From positions 2,232,001 to 2,296,000 of the forward strand of contig JAGGNK010013114.1 of NCBI GenBank assembly GCA_017590115.1: DNA of 64,000 nt, written 5' to 3'. The DNA comes from Montifringilla adamsi. Taxonomy: Eukaryota; Chordata; Aves; Passeriformes; Passeridae. Position numbers and translations under genes: made by a program. The notes beneath the pieces are model-generated. The model had not been told where the DNA came from. It worked only from the letters and a program-made list of their open reading frames with translations, and did no database searches. This document shows, piece after piece, positions 51,271 to 62,378 of this stretch. Position 1 is the stretch's first letter. Each line of letters begins with the position of its first letter.

Positions 51271-54200
51271 GTATGTTATGGTGAAGGAATTTCGCCTGGA
51301 CATACAAGACCATAACAAAACAGACTGTAGTTGAGTACATAAGATTACTTACAGACATCAGATTTTGCCTTCTTGAATATCGATGAACATGATAAGGGAC
51401 TTTCTCTCTTGTTAAATAAATGTTTACGATGCTTATTGTGGCATTTTCATTTTTCTCCTGAAATAAAAATAGGTGCTTATGATTCTCAGACTGACAAGCA
51501 AGTGTACTGGACGCTTCCAAAATACATCTGATAATCATTAGGCTTCAATATTGGTTGGAGGAGAATAATATTTCCAGCACACACCATGATGTTTATACTG
51601 CCTAATATCAGTGTAGGATGTTCTAGGATAACTTTTTATATTCAGACTGAGGAACTGAGCTAGAAGGGCTTTTCTGGCTCACTTGTCAATACAAGGGTGC
51701 TCAGCCATGCTATAATGCATCTAGGGATTAATTTATTGCATTAACAGATCCATGAGGGAAACACAGGTGGCTAGGAACAAAAATTACCTATCAGAAAAGG
51801 AGGAGTATTAAAACCTTTTTGAGTAATGAAAGGAAAAAATAGATTGTAAGTGAAAATGACAACATTGCTAGAGAAGACTGTCTGTTACAGGTGACTGCTG
51901 ACAAGCAGTAGTGTGATCCACCCAGTGATGAAGGAAAAGCAGACAGAGATACATCTCTGATTTAAGAGATGAAATCACCATAACACAAGAAACCTCTAGG
52001 GAGAGTAAATTTGATTATACTGGAGTAACTTCAAATTGTGTAACCATAAGTAAACTAAATTTAAGGTAATAAGGGCAGGTATTTGTAGGAGTGTAACCAT
52101 GGTAGCAAAGAACTCAGACTAAAAAAGGCTCCACCTGCTAAAGGACTTGCATAAATACTTGCCTTTTGGCCTCACAGAGCCCTCGACTACCATAATTACA
52201 CCTCTAATAATATCCAAGCTGGAAATACTGCACATAATAACCACAATATAAATGCTTCTTCAGACTAAAACTCCCTTAAAAGGATCCAAAGCCATTTGGT
52301 GTCCCTAGCATACTTTCCATTGATTTCAGCGAACTTTGTCTCAGACCTTTTAATGTTAAAGATGAATGTAACATATTAAATTATTGAACAGAGTACTTGG
52401 TCTTAATAAGAGCAAATTATTTCTTCAGGATAATAAAACTGATTCAGCTGTAGTGGGATAACAGAGAAAACAAACTCACGGAAAACTAATTAAAGCATTT
52501 TGAGTACTAGAACTAAGTTTCTTCCTCCCTGACATAAGAAATTATTTTCAGAACTTTTATAAAACATTCATTCTCATATAAAGAAGGTAATAAAAGTGAT
52601 ACGTTGTAGCCTTCTTCCCTAGCCAAGATCAAACTACCTACCTTCTATGAAAGGGAGCAAATTACCCAGAGTGTGCCTCTTGATCACCAAAAAAAATTGT
52701 TTGCTATTGAAATGTGAAAGTCTATTAAGTGTTGGGCTGTGATTGCTTTCCAATTAGCTTTTACAAAGTTCTAAATAAAAAAGAAAGCCAAGGTGGATCC
52801 CCAGCTTGCAAGACAGCTATTAGATTTCTACGCAATCAAGGGTCACCAGATGACTGTGCTTTGTTCCATCATCTGGACGTTTTTCTATTAAGGAGAAAAG
52901 GATTTCTAGGAGGAATCGAAGGGCAAAGCTAGAGAAGGTGAGTTGTTCTTTAATTAGTAAAAGCATTGCTGGCTCTACGGAAGGTCAGCACTCCCCAGCA
53001 ATGGACACAGGCCATTGCAGTAAATATGTGTGGGTACCAAGGAGGTGATTGAAGGGGTTGAGTGGGGATATTTAGACTGAGGGGGATGAATTTGGGCCAA
53101 AGAAGCTTTGTAGCCTGAACCAGAGCAGTGTGAGGCAAGTCAAACAAGTCAGTAGAAAGAGAAAAGTAATGTGTTAACATGATCAACAGAAATATGAAAC
53201 AGAACCCTCCCTTACAGTGACTACTGTGGGTACTTCGAGCCTTGATAGAGGGGTTAGATCTAAATAATCATTTATGCTGGTATTTAACTGCAGATATGTG
53301 ACAAGCCCTGTTGACATTGCCAAGCCAATATCAAAGAGAAGAACAGATTTAAGTGCTTTGCTGGATGAGGGCCAGAGGCAGCTGAAGTTAACACTAAGAT
53401 CAATTTGGAGAGTTCTTTTTCTTTCTGAATTCTCAGAGCACCCAGACCTCTTCCTGGATAGTCTTGGGAAAGATTATCAAGGTAAAGCAGATTTAAAACA
53501 TGCAGATTTAAAATCATCTGGAACAGACCTTGAGACATTAGCTGAACCCCTTTGCATGGACAAGAGAGAATTTCCTTTAGTTCTTAAACAGAAATTTTTG
53601 CGAGGCTTTCAAAGAGCTTTAGGGGCTATTTGTTGATTTAGAGGCTATTTGTTGATTGACACATTTAAAACAAAATATCCAGGCAGATTTCTATTTCCCT
53701 CATTCAAATTACTTTATAATCTTCCTGATCGTATTTTTTCAGGTCAGAAAAAGGACTGTGTCCAAAAATATTTCCTCAGAAACTGGATTGTAATAATAAA
53801 TGCCAGCCAGGTATACTAGAGAGCCTTTTTTTTTTTTTTTGGATGTCATCCCTTGTTTTCAAAAGCTATTTGAAATCAATTGTCACACTGGGAAGGACTG
53901 TAAAAATGGGCTTCATTTCAACAGAATTGGCTTCTATGTTTTCTAATCCCTGGAAGAGAAATTTTCTCCTTGGTTTTACAGAACTTTCTTCAGACTGTGC
54001 TATTTGCTTCCAGTTGCTTTAGACAATCAAGAAAATCCCACTCCAGACAATGCTGACTACAAAAGTTCTACTAAATTCACAAGAGTCCAGAATTTTTTTC
54101 CAGTAGAGTTGTTTCCTAGCCCCTGGGTCAAACTAATAGAAAAGGACAAATTCCCAAATTTTAACGTGGTCTGAATTGTTATGGACAAATCCTTGAGAAG

Positions 54201-55023
54201 CAAAGGCCCTTTCCTCCATTCAGATTTGGAACGATGCACATTTCCAGCCTACTAACTTTTTCAGCTTGAGGATATAATGCAGAGCTAGAACATCTTTTTA
54301 CCACTCACACTTACTTGAAATTTTGTTAGGTCTTACTTGGTTGGCAGCAAGGACTTTGCCTTTTTTCCTTCCATTTCTTAAAAAAATAAGCTTCCACAGG
54401 TTCTTACTGAAAATAAAGTATTCAATACAGACTTCACAATTCACTTTTGTGCATGACTTAAAGACAAGCACAGTATCTGGCGGACTTTTTAAACACTGCA
54501 ATGCAGCACTCTCTGTTTACTCCTGCAGTATGAAGAGTTCAGGATATGGACAGTGCATATGCTCAAAACAAACTCTTGCACAGAGAAAAATGTAGTACTC
54601 CTGTTCTCCAGTATAGATTTAGAATGAAGTCTATTCTCCATCACTGCTTAGCTGGACCTTCAGGAATTCTTAGCTAATTGACAGTGATGATTAGGAAAAA
54701 TAGCATTATCTGGTGTTTAGAGGAGTTACAAAATTCCAGCCTCAGCATTCCTGTGACATCTGTGTGAGAAAACAGGGACAACAGATGAAGATGGCTCTGG
54801 GAGCCTGCTCTGAATATCTGTATTCAGGGGGAAGGTTTTAATATGGTTTATCTTTGTGTCATGATGAAAAGCTGTGTGATTAGGGTGGTATTCTTACTAG
54901 GACACTATTTATCGTTGCTTTTTGCTGCAGTAAATGTTCAGCACCCCAACAGCAGCACAATTTATTTGCGCAAAGATGGAAGTTGTTTTGTTTTTTTTCA
55001 TTGGGTGAATTTCCACAGGTGTC

Positions 55024-55054
<31 letters not shown>

Positions 55055-58000
55055 AAAACAAAAAAAACCCACCTATTTAGAAGCACTACCCAGACTACCC
55101 AGTTTGTCAAGACATTAAAGTTAGCTAAATCTTCCTGCCACAATAGTATTAATGGGGTTTTACATTAACGATTAAGTTCCATAAGAAAGAACTTGTTCTG
55201 AACAGGTGTCCCTTTGGTACACAAAACATTGCATCCTCCCAAAGATCCTGGCTGCAGATACACTGAAACTCATATTCCTTCCTGACTTCTGAAGCTTGGC
55301 CATGATTTATCCCCAAGGGGCTTGGCAACTGCCAGTGTCTCTTATTGTCTTGCACATTACAAAGTTTTCCAACAAACAACCTTTCCTCCTTTTGAAATCT
55401 GTAAACACTATACTATATAGACATTTATTTTAATTAGTATTTTTAATGCTCCATTTTTAATTAATTTGTTGTATTACTTGGTTAGTATTTTCAGTGATTT
55501 TCCTTTAAAACTGTTCATTTGGAATATTTTGTTCCTCTGGAGTGAGCTTTTCCCTCCACCCCTGTGGCTCCCAGCTCATGTCTATGGGTAGCAACAGTGC
55601 ATGTACATGTTCTCAACGCCTTGGGAGATGAGCTTACACAACTTATCACTGGATCAGTGCTCCAAGTGGGGTTCCTAAATGTATTCAGTCTCCAACATTT
55701 CCTTCCTCACAGAGCTTCTCTAGGCCTGAATCACTTCCATCTTTATTCTCTTTAAAAAATAAGAGAATAAATTTTTTTTAATTATTAAGGTTTTTGTTGA
55801 GCACTGTGAACAATGTGCTTAATACAGAGTTTGACATATTGCAATGATTTTTGTGAGGTGTTATGCCCTACAGGGAGGCATTACCTTTAAAAACATTAAA
55901 AATCTTCCTAATTTTCACAAGTTCAGAGTACTCCTGGATTCCAGAAGCTTTGGTGGGAATCTTGTGTCAGCCCTGGCCTTCGCTGCAGTCAGAAAGATTT
56001 TTAGCACAGGGTGAGTTTGGCCTATACACTTAAGCAGTACAGTCAGTCATGTTCTTTTTGAGCCTAAGTAAGGATTTTAGTTCTTCAGTTTAATGTACTC
56101 CAGTCTGAAACATTTGTTCTTAACAACTGTGAAAAAAAAGACATGTTCAGGAGAAAGTTGTGCTTTATGCTGGAGTTGAACTTGAAGTGATCTCCTGAGA
56201 TATCTTTTATTTGTATGTTAAGCAGAATGCACATTTATGGTGCTGTATAAATAATAATAATAATGCTATCATCTCTCTGTATTCTGTTTATTATAATCTG
56301 TTTATTCTGCAAAACTCAGCAATGAAAGTAAAAATAGCCTCACAATGTGTTTTCAGTGAAGATCCATAGCCATTTTTATTTCATACAAACTTGTTCTTCC
56401 CCAGTTATAAGGCACTTTGTATTTAAAACTATCAAAGGAAAACAAAACTAAAAAAAAATCTCATAAACAAATGTTCTGACATCATTAACTAACTCAGCTC
56501 CATAAAAACGCATGGCCATATAATCCAGTAATATTCTTAAGTACTTCACAATCAAATCAATGAAGAGTTCTACCTAAAAATCAGAGGTAGTTGATGGCCA
56601 AATGAATTTTAAAAATTTAAAATATTAAGTGGAACCATACAACTTGAGGAATTAGATATGACACAAGGAAACTTTTACCTATAAATCAGCGTGAAACCAT
56701 CTCAGTTGCAGTAAGTAGCCACACTAGTTAGCGATTGATGGTCTATAGGGATCAACATTAAAAGGCAATAGCTACCACATTGCGGTATACAAGATATTAA
56801 AGCTATTTCCCGTACCCAACAGAGGAAATCAAGAAAGCATTCGGATATTAATGTCAGCGAGCATTTGTGAAATGAATAGGCTTGACCTCAGTCCCCCCTC
56901 TTTTCCAGCAAAAATGAGAAGCTGCAAAAAGTGTCTCCTTATTTGTGACCTTGAAATCACCAATTCTGTGAATGATTAACTTAGTGCAGAAGGAGAAGGA
57001 GGACAAGAGCCCTGGTAAAAGGAAGAAACACAGAGCTATGCAAAACCTGCCCCTCATAACAACACCCTTTCCATGGATAAACAGTTTTTTTCAAGTTCTT
57101 AGGCTGCCAATCCTACTCTTTATCACCTGTAACAATAGTAATGGCATGTAAGAAAACCTTCCTGTAATAATTCAGGGAGAAAACATGAACTGACACTCTG
57201 GGCATTAATCACAGTATTTTATATTACTCTAGTATGAAAGTCACCACCTTTAGATACTTTCACACATCACGCTTCCCTGTTTAAGCCATTCACAGAGGAT
57301 TTGCAACAGTTTCCTCATTCCAAGTCTCAGAAATTGCTACAAATGCAGTAATCAACATTGGAAACCCCCAACAGCACAATTTTAAAAGCAAGAACTCTAT
57401 ACTTCTGCAGGAGATTTTAGCATGGCTTAATGTTGACAGACACCAACCTCTCACTGAGCAACACGTGCAAGAGCCAGAGCCAGGGGACACAACTTTACTC
57501 TGGGAAGAGGTGGGGATCACATGTTTTTAAATCTGGCCACACTGATAATTAATCTCCTCCAAAATAAAATACAGCAAACTGTGCTGCATTAACACCTCAT
57601 TTGCACAGGGATTCTAAAGGCTGAATGCAAAGGGAGCGTAGCTGAAGGCATGACTTCCCCACTGCAAGCAGTCACCAGATGCAGCAACAATCCTAAAGAC
57701 TCCAGGAAAATTATGTCCATCCTTGAACAGCACAGGCATCTCTCAGGATGCTTCAGCTGTGGCTTGGCAGCATGGAATGGCCTGAATGTGCATCTCTCAG
57801 GCTAATGGTCAAATGAGATGTTGGCTTTTGCTGGGCTACATCTTAGCAGGACCCCTGGCTAACCCCACCTCAGAATGACCCTTCTCAGCCCTAAAAGCTT
57901 CTTTATTGGTCAACAGTGCTTCTGAGAACACCATCCAAAGGCTGAAACAGAGTTTGTCCATCATGGAAGATGTCTGGGCATCAGAGAGCATATGTGTGGT

Positions 58001-59639
58001 GCCCCATGAGCCAGTTCCAAGCCATCGTGCCTAAATGCTGCCTGGTGGATGGCTGTAAAACCAGATTGTATTTCTCTGAGACTAAGGGGGGTGCTGTTCC
58101 TCTCCTGCCACGGTGCTTTCCATCCAGCTGCCTCTCCAGGGTGATGGAAGAAGATGGGTGCCACGTCCTTTTGGGTGGCAGCTTCTGCATGGTCATTCTC
58201 ACACAGTGCCACCTTCTTAGGTGCCACACATTTTGTGGAGGCAATGGGTTATCTGCACCAAGGGTTACACCTCACAAGCCCTGCTTGCATGTAATGCAAT
58301 TGCTGACCTGCAGTGTCTTGTTTTTCTTCCCTTACTTTAACTTTTTTAGCTAAACATAGCAAGACCACATCCCCACACGTGACCAGGGACTGCTTACTGC
58401 ATCTTGCAACATCTATCCAAATTCAATACCTGCATCACTTCTGACAGCTTTTGCTGCAAGACCTCTGTCTTTGCAGCCTTTTTGTCCCATTTAAGACCTG
58501 TCAGTCCTTTGTTTCTGTCTAGCTCTTCCTGGCCCTGGGTTGAACTACATTATTAAAAATTCCTTGCAAACCTGCATTAGTATAAATTAAGAGGTAGAGG
58601 ACATTATCCTGCCTACTATGTGAATTTTTATTCAAATAATTCTATTAGCATAATTACCTTTTTCAGAAATTAAATGAATATTATTACACTTGATGTGCTA
58701 CAAATTATAAAAGCAAAATTTCACTTGTAAGGTTGCACAGTTCTCAAGCAATTAGCCATATTGCACCCAGCAAACCAAAATTAAACACATAAATTAAAAC
58801 AGCAGGGGGGATAATAATGTTAGAAAGGGGGTATAGACTTTATGTGTTTTTTTTCTTTCTGAAACTCCAAATAAAGACAGTTCTGACAGGAACAGGTCAG
58901 ACAAGTGGGGTTAACAGGTTCCCCCACACTTTTTAACTTGCAGTGTAAAAATCTTACCTGACAGAACAATTATGTGGACTACTTTCACTAGGGATAATAA
59001 CTTTATCTAAACAAGTCATTTCCTTGTGTGCTCCATGTATAATCTTGCAATCTGTCCCTAATTTTTACAATACATAGCTGCTATTGGCATTTCAATCAAT
59101 AGGCACATTGAATCTGAACTCAGCATTCACACTTTTTTATGATTATTGAATGCCTGTGGTTGCATTCATGTGCAATCACCTACACAAAAATATACAGCAA
59201 TTTATACACACACCTTTTATTCCATGGACATTAATTATTACTGATGCCAAAATTTATCAGCAAAAAGAAATATTTCCAGGATTGCTAAAGCTTTAGGTGA
59301 CAGCAGTAAATTAAATAGCTTGGAGAGACCTGTGAGTGCTACTGAATGACCTCTAAAGTGTCTCGCACTCACAGAGTTTGTTGAAATTCTTCTAGACCAG
59401 CTTCAACATAGAAAATGTCCTGTGTTTGAAAAATACACATTTGTTTTACTGAACTTAGAGTTATGCCAGTCCCTCAGCTGAGGGACCCATGTGGATGTGG
59501 AGGAGCACTCTTCCTCTGCTATCTCTGGCAGATCAAAGTTGACAGGGATCAAGAGCGCTTACAGCATGCTCTGCTCTCTCCATCAGATGACAATTTTCTT
59601 TGAGGCCAAGCCTGGAGTGCTGCAATGGATGGCTATGAA
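51271..59639. other. Unique sequence, no gene seen
   Basis: Open frames are at most 127 codons (57970-58353, +; also 53274-53636, 120 codons), none recognisable. Simple features are a 19-bp-period duplication containing GCTATTTGTTGATT at 53625-53638 and 53644-53657, 15 T at 53826-53840 and 29 A at 55024-55052. 57580-58350 is richer in G+C, with overlapping frames on both strands. 58590-59240 is A+T-rich unique sequence. Confidence 0.6.
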
Positions 59640-60011
59640 CTCTTCAGGAGGGATAGTTGTTTCGCCTGGAGAAGACTGAGGCAGGACCACATCAATGTTT
59701 CTAAGTATCTGAAGGTGTCAGGAAGATGGATGCAGTGATGCCAAGCAATGGGACAAGAGGCAAAGGGCAGAAACTGATGCACAGGAGGTTCCAGCTGAAG
59801 ATGAGGATGAGCTGTTTCACTGTGCAGGTGACTGTGCACTGGAACAGGTTGCCCAGAGAGGCTGTGGAGTCTCCCTCACTGGAGATACTCAAAAGTTGTC
59901 AGGACACATTTCTGAGTAGTGTGCTCTAGGGAACCCTGCTTGAGTAGGGAGGTTGGACTAGATGATATTCGGTGACCCCTTACAACCTTAACCATTCTGT
60001 GATTTTGTGAT
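59640..60011 (+). mobile_element. CR1 LINE, 5'-truncated 3' end
   Basis: This plus-strand CR1 3' piece begins in the ORF2 C-terminal coding region (TTTCGCCTGGAGAAGACTGA near 59660, the FSLEKRRL-type segment). It continues through AACAGGTTGCCCAGAGAGGC (near 59842, the WNRLPRE segment) and GGTTGGACTAGATGATATTC (near 59951). It ends in CCATTCTGTGATTTTGTGAT. The 3' UTR is of the type with CCCTGCTTGAGTAGG before the final block, unlike the next copy. It is about 370 bp long, with frameshifts and no autonomous capacity. The next CR1 copy starts immediately after its tail. Confidence 0.93.
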
Positions 60012-62378
60012 AGGCAAGGAAAAAAAGGTGGTGGGGTAGCATTGTGTTTTGATTGGTTAGAGGTGAGTCATGGTGGCCATAGGGCTGAGTGTTTATGTGC
60101 AGGAATCAGAGAGAAGGCCAAGAAGGCAGAAATCAGGTTGAGAGTCTGTTATAGACCACCTAACCAGGATGAAGAGGCAGACAAAATGTTCAGACAATAT
60201 GCAGAAGAGGCAGACAAAATGTTATATATGCAGCTGACACAGCTGGTGAGTGAGCCAACTAGGAAGGCATCCCACTGGACCTGCTGTTGTTGAATAGGGA
60301 AGGGCTGGTGTTTGGGGCCTCTCTTGGGCATAGTAATCACAATTTTGATTCTTGGAGAAGTAAGGAGAGGAGTTATTAAATATCTTGGATTTCTGAAGGG
60401 CAGCCTTTGGCCTCTCTAGAAAACACTACTTTGCAGAGCCCCGTGGGAAGCAGTCCTGGAGGGGGAAGGGGTCCAGGAACACGGGACAGTCTTCAAGAAG
60501 GAAATCTTAAAGGGACAGGAGCAGGCTGTCCCCAAGTACCAAATGGCAAGGCTGGCTAAACAGGAAGTTTTGTCTGGAACTCAGAAAAAAAAAAAAAAAA
60601 GGGACTTTAAAAGAAGGGACTCACGCACTTAAAAAGAAGGGGCAGGGAACATGGGAGGACTACAAGGATGTTATGAGATTATACAGGGAGAAAATTAGAA
60701 GGATCAAACCCCAAGTAAAACTTAATCTGGCTAGTGCTGGAGAAGACAATTTTAAAAAATTCTGTAAATGCATTAACAACAAAAAGAGGGCTAAGGATGA
60801 TCACCATCTTTTATTGGCTGCATGGGAAACATAGGGATGAAAGCCGAGGATCAGGCTGGGGTGCTTCATGACTCCTTTGTTTCAGTCTTAGTATTAAAGA
60901 CAGTTGTTGTTCAGGCACCCAGCCCCCACGAGTTGGAAGAGAGTGAAAGAGAGCAGAATGAAGACTCCTTAATCCAAGAGGAAACGGTCAGCAGCTTAAT
61001 ATGCCACTTAGGCATGCACAAGTCTATGAGACCAGGTGGCATCCACCCAAGAGTAGTGAGGGTGCTGGCTGAAAAACCATTTTCTGTCATTTACCAGCAG
61101 TCCTGGCTAACTGGGGAGGTCCCAGAAGTTAGGAAATGTAGTATTCATCTACAAGAAGGACTGGAAGGAAGATCTGGGGAACTACAGGGTTGTCCGCATG
61201 ACCTCAGTACTGGGGAAGATCATGAAGCAGATCATCTTGAGTGCCATCACATACATGTATGAGACAACCAGGGGATCAGGCCCAGCCAGCACAGGTTTAT
61301 GAAAGGCAGGTGCTCCTTTACTGATCTGATCTCCTTTTATGACACACTGACCCGTGCGATGGGTAAGGTAAAGGCTGTGGGAGTTGTGTACCTGAGCTCC
61401 AGCAAAGTCTTTGACACCAATTTGCACTCCATTCTCCTGGAGAAGCTGGCTGCTCGGGGCTTGGATGGGTGTGCTCTTCTCTGGGTAAAAATTTGTCTGG
61501 CTGGGCTCAGAGAGGGGTGTGAATGTGCTGCCTTCAGCTGGCAGATAGTCACATGCAGTGTCCCCCAGGGGTAAGTATTGGGGCCAGTCTTGTTTAATAT
61601 CTTTATCGATGATCTGGACTAGGGGATTGAGTGCCCACTCAGTCAGTTTGCAGCTGACACCCAGCTGGGTGGCAATGTTGATGTGCTGGAGGGCAGGAAG
61701 GCTCTGCAGAGGGAGCTGGACAGGCTGGATCCATGGCCTGAGGCCAATTGTGTGAGGTGCAACAAGGCCAGGTGCTGTGCTCTACACTTGGTCACAACAA
61801 CTCCAGGCAGGGCTATGGGAGAAGGACCTGGGCGTGGTGATCAACAGCAGGTGAACATGAGCCAGTGAGTGCTCTGGTGGCCGAGAAGGGCAGAAGGCAC
61901 CCTGACCTGTATCGAAAATAATATGACCAGCAGGACCAGGGCAATGGAGCTGGTGAAGGCTCTGGAGCACAAATCTGATGAGGAGCAGCTAAGGGAGCTG
62001 TGGCTGTTTAGCCTGGAGAAAAGAAGGCTCAGGGAAGGCCTTGCTGTTGTCTACAAGTACCAGAAAGGAGGTTGTCAGGTGGGGGATTGTTCTTTTCTCC
62101 CAGCTAACAAGTGACAACATAAGAGGAAGCAGACAGAGGTTGCACCAGGGGAGATTTAAATTGGATATTAGGAACAAATCCTTTGCAGAAAGTGTTTCCA
62201 AGCACTGGAGCAGGCTGCCCAGGGAAGTGGGGGAGTCACCATGCCTGTAAATATTTTAAAGATGTGCAGAAGTGGTGCTAGGGACATGGTTTAGTGGTGG
62301 ACTTTGCAGTGTCAGGTTAATGATTGTACTTGATGATATGAAAGGTCTTTTTTTAATCTAAAAGATTCAATAATTATC
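60012..62378 (+). pseudogene. Degenerate CR1 LINE ORF2 (endonuclease-reverse transcriptase)
   Basis: A 2.4 kb plus-strand CR1 copy, 5'-truncated from about 4.5 kb. In order it keeps part of the APE-type endonuclease (GGGVAL near 60030; VCYRPPNQ at 60144-60167) and an EPTRKA segment near 60250. The GDFN region expected between them is missing, replaced by a 20-bp duplication (60172-60191 and 60205-60224). The reverse transcriptase follows: HKSMRPGGIHPRV from 61017, with Gly where GPDG has Asp; YLSSSKVFD near 61389, the motif A Asp being Ser (AGC, 61395-61397); SVPQG followed by an in-frame TAA (61572-61574); then FAADTQLG, where the first motif C Asp is Ala (GCT, 61653-61655). Two internal deletions follow, near 61815 and 61945, relative to the family. 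The 3' end has GGACATGGTTTAGTGGTGGA and a TTAATGATTGTACTTGATGA block. Stops and frameshifts make it dead. Confidence 0.95.
60585..60600 (+). repeat. A16 run inside the CR1 copy
   Basis: Sixteen A residues interrupt the CR1 ORF2 region between endonuclease and reverse transcriptase. This is probably expansion of a short A-rich codon stretch after insertion, and it adds a frameshift. Confidence 0.85.

Noticed and set aside
53274..53636. 120-codon plus-strand frame with a protein-like charge pattern
   Set aside because: No family recognised, it is overlapped by an 84-codon minus-strand frame, and frames of this length are expected several times by chance.
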